NCBI RefSeq assembly: GCF_027579695.1
Contig: NC_083582.1
Coordinates: forward strand, 32,604,464-32,668,463
Length of the DNA: 64,000 nt
Direction of reading: 5' to 3'
From: Neoarius graeffei
Taxonomy: Eukaryota > Chordata > Actinopteri > Siluriformes > Ariidae
Shown here: piece by piece, positions 13,301 through 25,300 of the stretch
How the letters are laid out: each line of letters starts with the position of its first letter
Position numbering within the stretch: the first letter of the stretch is position 1
Notes under the pieces: model-generated
The model's input: the letters and a program-made list of their open reading frames with translations, nothing else
Databases searched by the model: none
What the model was told of the DNA's origin: nothing
Made by a program: the position numbers and the translations under genes

Positions 13301-16300
13301 CTTGACCGGAGAGGATGCGGAAGGCTGTGAGGATGCAGTGGAGAGACTCTCGGTAGGACAAGTCCTACACATGCAGGAAGACAAGGGGTTAGAGGAACAG
13401 GAATGACTGGAAGCTTGGAAGCACCAGGAGCCTCATATATTTAAAAAAAAAAAAAAAAGTGTTGAAAAAGTTCAAAACTGCTGCAGTTTAGATGTCTCAT
13501 CATACTTAAGTGGATTTCTCAAAAATGCAGACACGTGAAGGTTTTAAAAGACTGACTTAATAATTCAATGATATTTGAACAAACAAAACAACCAGCATTT
13601 AATTCTTAGCATTGAAATATAGTAACAGAACGTCTGCATTTATTTACTTGGAAGTAAACTGCTTTAAATCCAAAGTAGTTTCATTTGAGTGTTCAGAGAT
13701 TTACACTTTAAAATTCACTTTTACTGAAGCAGCTCAAGTCAAATTTGAACCTGAAGTACAGATTCAATTTATAAAGAGCAGACTGAAATAAATGCTGGAG
13801 TATTTCCTGCTGTAAACGATCAACAGCGGAAGTCGTTAAAATGGAAATGATAAATGGCGGAATAATAAAAATTGCTTCCTGTTAACGATAAACGACAGAC
13901 ATAATAAAAACTGAAAGGATGAACAGCGGAAGTAGCAAAAAACAAAAGGATGAACGGCGGAAGTAGCAAAAACCGAAATGATGAACGGCGCAAGTAGCAA
14001 AAAACAAAAGGATGAACGGCGGAAGTAGCAAAAACCGAAAAGATAAAACTGCGGAAGTAGCAAAAACCGAAAAGATAAAACTGCGGAAGTAGCAAAAACC
14101 GAAAGGATAAACGGCGGAAGTAGCAAAAACCGAAAAGATAAAACTGCGGAAGTAGCAAAAACCGAAAGGATGAACGGCGGAAGTAGCAAAAACCGAAAAG
14201 ATAAAACTGCGGAAGTAGCAAAAACCGAAAGGATAAACGGCGGAAGTAGCAAAAACCGAAAGGATGAATGGCGGAAGTAGCAAAAACCGAAAGGATAAAC
14301 GGCGGAAGTAGCAAAAAACAAAAGGATAAACGGCGGAAGTAGCAAAAACCGAAAGGATGAACGGCGGAAGCAGCAAAAACCGAAAAGATAAAACTGCGGA
14401 AGTAACAAAAACCGAAAGGATAAACGGCGGAAGTAACAAAAACCAAAAGGATGAACGGCGGAAGTAGCAAAAACCGAAAAGATAAACGGCGGAAGTAACA
14501 AAAACCGAAAAGATAAACGGCGGAAGTAACAAAAACCGAAAAGATAAACGGCGGAAGTAACAAAAACCGAAAGGATAAACGGCGGAAGTAGCAAAAACCG
14601 AAAAGATAAACAGCGGAAGTAGCAAAAACCGAAAGGATGAACGGCGGAAGTAGCAAAAACCGAAAAGATAAACAGTGGTAGTGAAGTACAGTACCGCGTG
14701 TTGCTAAAACTCTGCTCAAGTCCCATTCATTATCCAGTGCATCACTTCAGCTGCATATTACAGACTCAATGCTGAAACTCTACTGAACACTGCGATGCTT
14801 TACACTGAACGTCTTTCCAACACGTGCATCACTGCTCGACTCTACAGTACACAGTTACACAAGAGTATCGGTTTACAGTGGTGCTTGAAAGTTTGTGAAC
14901 CCTTTAGAATTTTCTATATTTCTGCATAAATATGACCTAAAACATCATCAGATTTTCACACAAGTCCTAAAAGTAGATAAAGAGAACCCAGTTAAACAAA
15001 TGAGACAAAAATATTATACTTGGCCATTTATTTATTGAGGAAAATGATCCAATATTACATATCTGAGTGGCAAAAGTATGTGAACCTCTAGGATTGGCAG
15101 TTAATTTGAAGGTGAAATTAGACTCCGGTGTTTTCAATCAATGGGATGACAATCAGGTGTGAGTGGGCACCCTGTTTTATTTAAAGAACAGGGATCTATC
15201 AAAGTCTGATCTTCACAACCCATGTTTGTGGAAGTGTATCATGGCACGAACAAAGGAGATTTCTGAGGACCTCAGAAAAAGCGTTGTTGATGCTCATCAG
15301 GCTGGAAAAGGTTACAAAACCATCTCTAAAGAGTTTGGACTCCACCAATCCACAGTCAGACAGATTGTGTACAAATGGAGGGAATTCAAGACCATTGTTA
15401 CCCTCCCCAGGAGTGGTCGACCAACAAAGATCACTCCAAGAGCAAGACGTGTAATAGTCGGCGAGGTCACAAAGGACCCCAGGGTAACTTCTAAGCAACT
15501 GAAGGCCTCTCTCACATTGGCTAATGTTAATGTTCATGAGTCCACCATCAGGAGAACACTAAACAGCAACGGTGTGCATGGCAGGGTTGCAAGGAGAAAG
15601 CCACTGCTCTCCAAAAAGAACATTGCTGCTCATCTGCAGTTTGCTAAAGATCATGTGGACAAGCCAGAAGGCTATTGGAAAAAAAGTTTTGCGGACAGAT
15701 GAGGCCAAAATAGAACTTTTTGGTTTAAATGAGAAGCGTTATGTTTGGAGAAAGGAAAACACTGCATTCCAGCATAAGAACCTTATCCCGTCTGTGAAAC
15801 ATGGTGGTGGTAGTATCATGGTTTGGGCCTGTTTTGCTGCATCTGGGCCAGGACGGCTTGCCATCATTGATGGAACAATGAATTCTGAACTATACCAGCG
15901 AATTCTAAAGGAAAATGTCAGGATATCTGTCCATGAACTGAATCTCAAGAGAAGGTGGGTCATGCAGCAAGACAACAACCCTAAGCACACAAGTCGTTCT
16001 ACCAAAGAATGGTTAAAGAAGAATAAAGTTAATGTTTTGGAATGGCCAAGTCAAAGTCCTGACCTTAATTCAATTGAAATGTTGTGGAAGGACCTGAAGC
16101 GAGCAGTTCATGTGAGGAAACCCACCAACATCCCAGAGTTGAAGCTGTTCTGTACGGAGGAATGGGCTAAAATTCCTCCAAGCCGGTGTGCAGGACTGAT
16201 CAACAGTTACCGCAAACGTTTAGTTGCAGTTATTGCTGCACAAGGGGGTCACACCAGATACTGAAAGCAAAGGTTCACATACTTTTACCACTCACAGATA

Positions 16301-19300
16301 TGTAATATTGGATCGTTTTCCTCAATAAATAAATAAGTATAATATTTTTGTCTGTGGGTGGTAGAAATGGGCAACTGGACTTGCTTGAAAATTCTTGAAA
16401 ACGTTTCACCTCTCGTCCAAAAGGCTTCCTCAGTTCTGTCTGACTAATAGGGAGTATCAGATATTTATCTTCTCCTGGATCAGAATCAGAATTCTGATGA
16501 CCAGCTCATCTAAGGTGTCATTGACGCATCATGTTGGTGTGGGTCACTGGAGATGTGGTCACTGGAGTGACCCACACCAACATGATGCCTCAATGACACC
16601 TTAGATGAGCTGGTCATCAGAATTCTGATTCTGATCCAGGAGAAGATAAATATCTGATACTCCCTATTAGTCAGACAGAACTGAGGAAGCCTTTTGGACG
16701 AGAGGTGAAACGTTTTCAAGAATTTTCAAGCAAGTCCAGTTGCCCATTTCTACCACCCACAGCTTACTATGACCTGGATGATTGAGAATCTTCACAGACA
16801 AATATTTTTGTCTCATTTGTTTAACTGGGTTCTCTTTGGCCCAATCCCAATTCTAATTTCTACCCCTACCCCTCCCCCTTGAAACTGAGCTACAAGGGAT
16901 AGGGCTTGAAATTCAACCCCTACGTATTGGGATAGCCCTTCAATGATCGCATACGTCATCGCGTACCTCCGTCAGCGTTTACGTTAGCAAAACGCGACCA
17001 AATGCGTCATTGGCTGCGACCAGCCGCTACAGTCAGAGCCAGAGCCAGAAATCTCTGCTGGCAGGGTGTGATTTGTTAACTAACACCACTGAATGGGATA
17101 TCTTTGGCGCTTCGTGCACCACATCCGACAGAATGAGGTGTCAGAACACTCATGTAAACAATAAAAGCGAGAATAACAGAACAAAACGTACGCAGTCAAG
17201 CAACCGAAAACAATACTCACTCCCAAAGCTTTTTAGCAGCAGCTTGGATTTCAGAAATCGCTGCTCATTCTCAGCTCGAAAGCGAATCAAGTGGCGTGTT
17301 TCCTCTGGATAACAACTTAAAACACGTAAATAATGGAGAAAATACATTTATGACAATCTTTCGCCGCGGGAACCGCCATCTTTCTGAAATCCGCATGAAA
17401 TCTCGCTGAAATCCGCATGGCATTGTGGGAAATCACTCAAACCCCTTCGTTCGGAGTCAGCTCCAGGAAAATCTCCGTTTGGAGGGGTACAGAAGCCCTA
17501 CCCCTTCCCCTACCCCTCCGCGTTAACTGGGATTGGGATACCCCTACCCCTTCACGTGAACGCGCAAAATGGAGGGGAAGGGCCAAGGGGTTGGTCCAAG
17601 GGGTGAAATGGGATTCGGCCTTTATCTACTTTTAGGACTTGTGTGAAAATCTGATGATGTTTTAGGTCATATTTACGCAGAAAATTCTAAAGGGTCCACA
17701 AACTTTCAGCAGCACTGTATACTCTCACTATCTGCCTCACCCAGAAGAGGCTGGGTTCCTTCTGAGTCGGTTTCCTCTTGAGGGCTTTTCCTCACGTCCT
17801 CTCAACACTCATTAGGGACAAATCTAAATCTAACGTACATCTACTTGAGTGAGACATCTACATCCAGATTTCTGTAAAGCTGCTTGGTGTCGCGGTCTGT
17901 TGTGCTGTTAAAGAGCTAAATGTTTTAAACTGACCGGAAAAGTCCACTGCGTGAGCAGGAGAGCTTTATGCTGCACTTTATTTTGCTCGGTTTCTTCAGC
18001 GATGCCGTGTACCGCGTTCCTGATGATGAAAAGGTCATCGAGTAAAAACCCGTGTGTGTAGTTCAGCAGGTGGTTGGAGTCACAACCAACACCACTACGG
18101 TTACGTCAAGGTATGCGGCACTACCATGAAGTAAATATAGTTAACAGGGGGTTTTTTTTAGTTTTGTTTTTTTGTAGATCTCTAGCTTAAAGAGCAACTA
18201 TGAATAAACAACAACCCAGACACATAAATCATCTTGTCCCAGGCCTCACCTGGGCTACTGATTGGTTCACCTTTCAAAAATAATGACCTACTGCAAATAC
18301 TTACGCCGGACATAATTAAATCTTGCAGAACCGTGAGCAGATCGTCAAAGAACTCCAAGTTTATGAGATGAGCGAACCTTAAAGGGAAACACGAGCCATT
18401 AGCCAAGCAGACTAACGAGTGTAACGTGAGCTAGAGATCTGATCCAGAGCACTTACTTTGCTAAACCTTCTAAAACGGAGGGAAGCAAGATGGATTTCTG
18501 GGCTTTCTTCAGTATTCGGAAGTAGATCAGGAACACGATGTTGAGCGTCTCTGTGTGCTGGAGGAAGTGAAGAGAAACAACAGAAAATGACGTCACAGTT
18601 TATAACGCATTCGTACTGCCTCTAAAACAACGCCTGGGAGATCCTTACTGTTAAAATTCTAACAGTAAAGTTTTAACACCATTAGTGTCACCGTAGTTCC
18701 AAGTGTTTAGCGTTTCCTACCTTAAGGCCTGGAATATAGTAATCTAATATCCCATGCACTCGGAGGCTCCGATTGAAACGATGGATTCTCGGAGGTGACT
18801 GGTGTAGCACTATTTTCTGACGGGCGCAACCCAGTACTACACCAGTCACCGAAGAGAATCCATCATTTCAACCGGTGCCCCTCAGTGTATGGGATACTAG
18901 ATTTATATCCCTCATCAAAAAATTTCAAGCGAAAAAAAAAAGTGCGCAGTGTACCGTGCTATCACCTGCCTCGCTAGGCACGATCCGTAGATCTACACAC
19001 GGAAATTCTACGACTCGAGTCAGCTGTATAGCTTGAAATTGTGACATTATTTCATGGTATATCCAGGATATACCATGACTGACTCACGACATATCCATTT
19101 TTTTTTTTTTTTTTTAAGTTTCTGACATCAAGAGATATCAATGGTGGAACTATTTTATGTCACATGAGCCGTCATTGGCCAATCCCTGTACAAGAATGTT
19201 TTGATGATGGATAGAATTCTCTACAATCTTATTACGAAGTCTTTATAACACCAATGTGTACGCCAAAAAGGCTTGTACTTCACTTCTGCCATGATAACGC

Positions 19301-22300
19301 TCTTTTTTGTTACATTATCGCCAATAACAGTAATGCACCATTCCATGAGTATTACTGTAAGGACTAGAGTTGAACGATAAGGGATTTTTGGCACCGATAC
19401 CAAGGACAATAGAAAAAGGTGTGCGATTTCTGATAACTGATATTATCGGCCGATACCCACCCCTTGGAAAGAAAAAAAAAAAAGACAAATGTCTTTGTTC
19501 AAAATAGAAATGTATTAAAATATCATAAATAGTCCAGAGACAGGTCAGGCAGGTCTCTATGTAGACAGGAAATTTTTTTTTTGAATGATCTATATACAAA
19601 ACTATATTACATTACAGGTATTTAACAGACGCTCTTATCCAGAGCGATGTACGACATACCCAGGGCAGCCTGGGGAGCAGATAGGGGTTAGGTGCCGTGC
19701 TCAAAGGCACTTCAGCCATGGATTGTCCTGCTGGTCCAGAGAATTGAACCAGTGACCTTTTGGGCCCAAGGCTGCTTCTCTAACCTTTAGGCCATGGTAT
19801 ATACATAACTTACATGTCTTCAAAGTATTTTAAAAAAAAAGTTGAATCCAACTTTATTACCTATATATAACTGAAATACTTTAGGATAATTTATTCGTTT
19901 ATTTATAGAGGTAGAGGAACAACAACAAAAAAAAATTTAGTTAAAACTAAATACAATTTGTACATACATGTCATTAATTTATGCATACAACTAAAATAAA
20001 CTGGAATGGCAGGTTTATAAAATAGCTGAACGCCTTCATCGGTCTGACGCGTCGTCCGGACTCTTGGGTCAGCTGATTGTTGGGATTCGTGGCATTCCAA
20101 TCATGTTTGTTGCCGCAGTGTGCCCTCTGGTGGACAAACTACACAACGACACTCAAAGGATAATTAAAGGATCAATCATCTGTCTCACCGTTTCTTCTTT
20201 TAATTATCATTTACTGGCCGTTATAAACGCCAATACTGATTTATCGGCAATTCTGTCATCTCCGCTGATAATACTGGCACGCTGGTTTATCCCTGGGGCC
20301 CTGATAAGGAGTGGGCGATATGACAAAAAATATTATATCATGATACTTGAGGACAGGTATAAGATAAATTATATGCATCATGATGCATCATTTAGCTAAC
20401 AAAGTGCACTGCAATAAACGTGTAAACATTAAAGCGAGACGGCCTTTCGATTTCATAAAATCGGTGAAATTTAGTTCCTTCTGAAATGTGGTCATTCTGT
20501 GGCTGGCAAGTTCTTTAATTTGAGGCGATTCCTGAGCAAATAACGCGCATGAAATCGCTCGCTTCGTGCAGTCAAGCAGACAGAGGAAGTCAGTTTGCGC
20601 ATGCGCAGGTTTACCACCACCTTCTTTTGGGTTTTATAGCAGCTGGGATCCACAGTGTTGCATTACTGCCATCTACAGGTTTACCTTTGATGGTGCACTG
20701 ACAGTTCCATCATTCTGTCGCTAAACGAACAGCTGATCACACCGAGGTGTTCACTGAGCGCCGATATTTATTAGTTTGGTCCTGCGTTTCCTTTCCAGTA
20801 CAGTGTGGGAACATTTAAAAACACCTCAGCACATAAGCACAAAATAACACGTACACTTTACAACATGAAAGCTCGGGACTTGAGGGGGGAAGGGGGTGGG
20901 CGGGGTGATCGGGGGGGGGGGGGGGGGGGGGGGGGGAGGTAGAGGTAACCCAGCGCAAGCAAGCAGCCGTCCGTTCCTGCAGCCATGATGGCGCTGGTCG
21001 CACACCCGCTTGTCACACTGGGGGTAAAAGTGGCGACCGTGGGAAGTGGGGGAAGGAATGCAAGAGCATCTCACTGCAGTGATCTTCAGGGGGAGTTGTT
21101 GTTCCAGCAACGGCCTTGGCCGAGGCCAGTGCTGTCTGAGGGAGCCAAAAGCAGATAAGATTGCGATTGTTTGGTCTTGAGGCGAGTAGATGCATTCTTT
21201 TACACGACTACTCTTTGTCCATTCTGGTCTCCGAATCGATCCATTTCCTTTGCAAAGCCAAAAGCTTCTCCATGATGTTATCCATGTTGCGGTTCAAGTT
21301 CTGAATAGCCACAGTCTGAGTGCCGACAGCTCTGCCCACCGCTTCAATCATGTCGGGCAGCTTTATGGGGCTTTGGACAGCTGTCACCGTTTTCTGATTT
21401 CCTCGATAAACCAGGGCAATGCCTAATCCAATCAGCAAAAGTCCTGTAATCATGGTTCCGAATAGGTAGATGTCTTCAATGTCCTACACAGAAAGAACCG
21501 CCAGGCACACGACCCGCCACCTCTCCCACGCGTCCATCGTGTAGCCAGCTGCGAACGTTCCGGCAGGACAGGCCGGTTCCCCCGAACCCAGGCTTCTCGT
21601 CGAGAAAATTGTGTCAATTGCGTTCAGAGACCAGTTTATCAATTCCATGATTTTTTTAGTTTGGAGAGCAGTGCAGAGAGAGTCTCTCAAAAGTATAGAC
21701 AGTAGACAGATGAGACAAGAGGAGCAAAGCAGGGACGATAAGGGAGAGGAGAGGCAGAGAAATACGACCGCCTTCCATGAGAGCACGGAGAAATAATAAT
21801 TAAACAGCATTCTTGTGCTTCGTGAAGGACTTACAAGCTTGAGCTTCTTGTCCTTACTCTCAGACCCTTCAGTCTCGAGCAGCTCCTTTTGGAGTTTCTC
21901 CTCAGCTTTCTTCCACTGTTGAGGACAAAAGACATTCAGCTTCTCTCTCACACACACACACAGCAACAGGAAGTGAATTTTATACAGTAGGCATGTGCTG
22001 ACCTTCCTCTGCATCCTGGACAGGTTCTTCTTCTTCTCTTTGTAGTTCATGAACTTTTGTTTTGGGGCCAGGTCTTCGGCGTCCTTCTTCACATCCACTT
22101 CTTTTATCCTTAGACACAGCAACGTGTTCAGGACCTACACACACACACACCATTATTTTGACATGGCGTCTTTGTAACAGAGCTTTGAACCAGAATTTTT
22201 TTCCTATTGGTTCGTTCCGAACAGAAACGGAATTTTAACGTTTCCGGTTTTGAGTTCCACCATTAAATAGACGTTCCCGAACCGGTTAGAACTAAAAAAT

Positions 22301-25300
22301 TTCGTTCCCGGAACGGTTAATTATGTTCCCTGCCAGCTGTTTAACAAATGGCTATAAAATTATGTCTCTGTCTCATCCAGCTTAAGCCAAATGTAGGCTA
22401 ATTCTATTACAACCTTCATTAAATAAGACAAGAAATAATTCAAAACAATTATTTCAAATGTTGGCGATTTGGATTCTCAGTATGTCTTCCCATCTACACA
22501 AACAGAAAAAGTGCCAAAAATGAAAGATAATTCGTTTAGTGTGTTACCAAAGGCTAGTCAGGCCCTATGCAGGGCTTTCCACAAGCGCCGGCTGCCGGCC
22601 ATACAGCCGACTACACAATTAAGTCCAGCCGGCTACTTTAATGACTATTATTTTTGTAGCCCACAGGCTCTAAATATTAATTTTCGATTTTAATAAAATT
22701 AAATGTTTATCTAACGGACCGACAATAATGTCAAACTGAACCGCACTCATTTAAGTTGTGATTCACGCTGTTTGTACCGATAACAACCACAAATTCCCCG
22801 CCGACTTCGTTGATCCGCGGCCCCGACATGCGGTGTGCGCGCGCACTCAGCGGAGTTTATTTTGTGTTTAACACCCCCCTGCTGGCTACTTGTTTGTCAT
22901 GGCTGGCTAGTATGAGCCACAGTGGAAAGCCCCGTATGCACTGACAGGCTAACAGAGGTTAACGTTATTTAATGTTCGCGAGCCTCTCATTAACGTGGAC
23001 AAATATATTGATATCATGTTTGAAATTGGCGTTTTTGAATAACGATAGACTGCAATATTTACCTCTTATTTAAGATGTGGAGGCGTGATAGTAGTCCACC
23101 CTCCCGCGCTCTCCATTCAGTCAGCGAACGTCACACAGGAAGTGAACCCCAGCGGGTCATAGAAACTTGCGCAGGAGAAGAATGACTTTATTTGTAGGCT
23201 ACGGAAACTTTGAGGAACGAAATAAAAACCGGTATTAACCGGTTACCATTATTTTTAATAAGCGTTTCTGTTTCGGAACATAAAAAATAATAAAGTTTCT
23301 GGTTTCGTTTCTGTTCCATGTGAAATAGAAAAAGTTCCCGGTTTTTGTTTTCATTCCTTGAACCGGTTCAAAGCCCTGGTTTGTAATGAGGGAAAATGTA
23401 TCTAAAAGTTATTGTATGGACAGAATAATTAATAACACATTCATTAAAAATAGCTAACCAACGCGGCATAATCTCTCGAGCAAGATTTCTCTACTTCTAT
23501 ACCAAAAACATTTCCCTCCTAATAAAGCAGGACAGGAATGCAAATCTCAAAAGCATACAAATTTTTTTTTTATTACTTTTTTCACCATATCATGGCTCCT
23601 GTGCAATGCTGTGAATTTATCCCACTGTTTCAGTCCAGTGTCAAACAAAAGTGTCCTCCAAGTCCTACCTCTGGTTTGACGTTGTAGTTCCTGCCTTTGA
23701 CCATTCCCGAGATGACTCTCACTGTGGCGAGTGAAGCCTGACCCAGCTTGTCCTGCTTCAACAGATCCCTGACTGCTTCACAGCACATCACTGACACCTG
23801 AACATAAACAAATTAGAACCACCACTGTCTTGCAAAAGTATTCATCCCCCTTGGCGTTCGTCCTGTTTTGTCGCGTTACAAGCCGGAAATAAAATGGATT
23901 TTTGGAGGGTTAGCACCATTTCATTTACACAACATGCCTACCACTTTAAAGGTGCACATTGTTGTTTTATTGCGACACAAACAATAATTAAGATGAAAAA
24001 ACAGAAATCTGGAGTGTGCATAGGTATTCACCCCCTTTCATATGAAACCCCTAAATAAGAGCTGGTCCAAACAATTCACTTCATAAGTCACATAATTAGT
24101 TGATTAAGATCCACCTGTGTGCAATCAAAGTGTCACATGATCGGTCACATGATGTCTGTATAAAATCAACCTGTTCTGGAAGGACGCTGACTCTGCTACA
24201 CTACAAAGCAAACGACATGAAAACCAACAAGCACTCCAAACAGGTCAGAGACAAAGTTGTGGAGAAGTATAGATCAGGGTTGGGTTATAAAAAAATATCC
24301 CAAACTTTGAATATCCCAGGGAGCACCATTAAATCCATTATAGCAAAATGGAAAGAATACTGTATGGCACCACTACAAACCTGACAAGAGAAGGCCGCCC
24401 ACCAAAACTCACAGACCAGGCAAGGAGGGCATTAATCAGAGATGCAACAAAGACACCAAAGAGAACACTGAAGGAGCTGCAAAGATCCACAGTGGAGATG
24501 GGAGTATCTGTCCATAGGGCCACTTTAAGCCGTACACTCCACAGAGTGGGGCTTTATGGAAGAGTGGCCAGAAAAAAGCCAATGCTTTCTTAAACACGTT
24601 TGGAGTTTGCCCAACAGCATGTGGCAGACTCCCCAAACACATGGAAGAAGATTCTCTGGTCAAATGAGACAAAAATTGAACTTTTTGGCCATCATGGGAA
24701 ATGCCATGTCTGGTGCAAACCCAACACTCTGAGAACACCATTCCTACAGTGAAGCATGGTGGTGGCAGCATCATGCTGTGGGGATGTTTTTCATCTACAG
24801 GGACAGGAAAGCTGGTCAGGACTGAAGGAAAGATGGATGGCACTAAATACAGGGCAATTCTGGAGGAAAACCTGTTTGAGTCGGCCAGAGGTTTGAGACT
24901 GGGATGAAGGTTCACGTTCCAGCAGGACAATGAGCCTAAACATACTGCTAAAGCTACACTGGAGTGGTTTAAAGGGAAACATTTAAATGTCTTGGAATGG
25001 CCTAATCAAAGCCCAGACCTCAATCCCACTGAGAATCTGTGGCATAACTTGAAGATTGCTGTACACCAACACAACCCATCTAACTTGGAGTTGGAGCAGT
25101 TTTGGCTTGAGGAATGGGCAAAAATCCCAGTGGCTAGATGTGCTAAACTAATAGAGACATACCCCAAGAGACTTGTAGCTGTAATTGCAGCAAAAGGTGG
25201 CTCTATATAGTATTGACTAAAGTGGTAGGCATGTTGTGTAAATCATATGTTGCTAACCCTCCAAAAATCAATTTTAATTCCAGCTTGCAATGCGACAAAA

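Larger units (their letters stand above)
14876..17717 (+). mobile_element. Tc1/mariner element with two later insertions
   Basis: Termini CAGTGGTGCTTGAAAGTTTG and its inverse ending AGCAGCACTG, flanked by TA (14874-14875, 17718-17719). The inverted repeat is over 100 bp and includes GACCTAAAACATCATCAG. Its 3' half is interrupted at 16354-16800 and at 16838-17620. The same family restarts at 63542. Confidence 0.92.

Noticed and set aside
13820-14726. Three overlapping minus-strand ORFs of 247-299 codons
   Set aside because: They are the same 31-bp tandem repeat read in three frames, not a protein gene.
17940-18110. Possible noc3l exon
   Set aside because: No match to the expected DLSYRES segment in any frame. 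That segment is found with clean splice sites at 13301-13364.
21484-21500. TTCTTTCTGTGTAG as an intron acceptor that would remove the amber codon
   Set aside because: The frame is continuous on both sides and there is no suitable donor leaving a plausible intron within the upstream ORF.
21208-21648. Reading the orphan ORF as a reovirus-type small fusion protein or a named holin-like protein
   Set aside because: The layout (short outside part, one membrane span, coiled tail) is only generically similar and no diagnostic motif was seen. Naming it would be invention.
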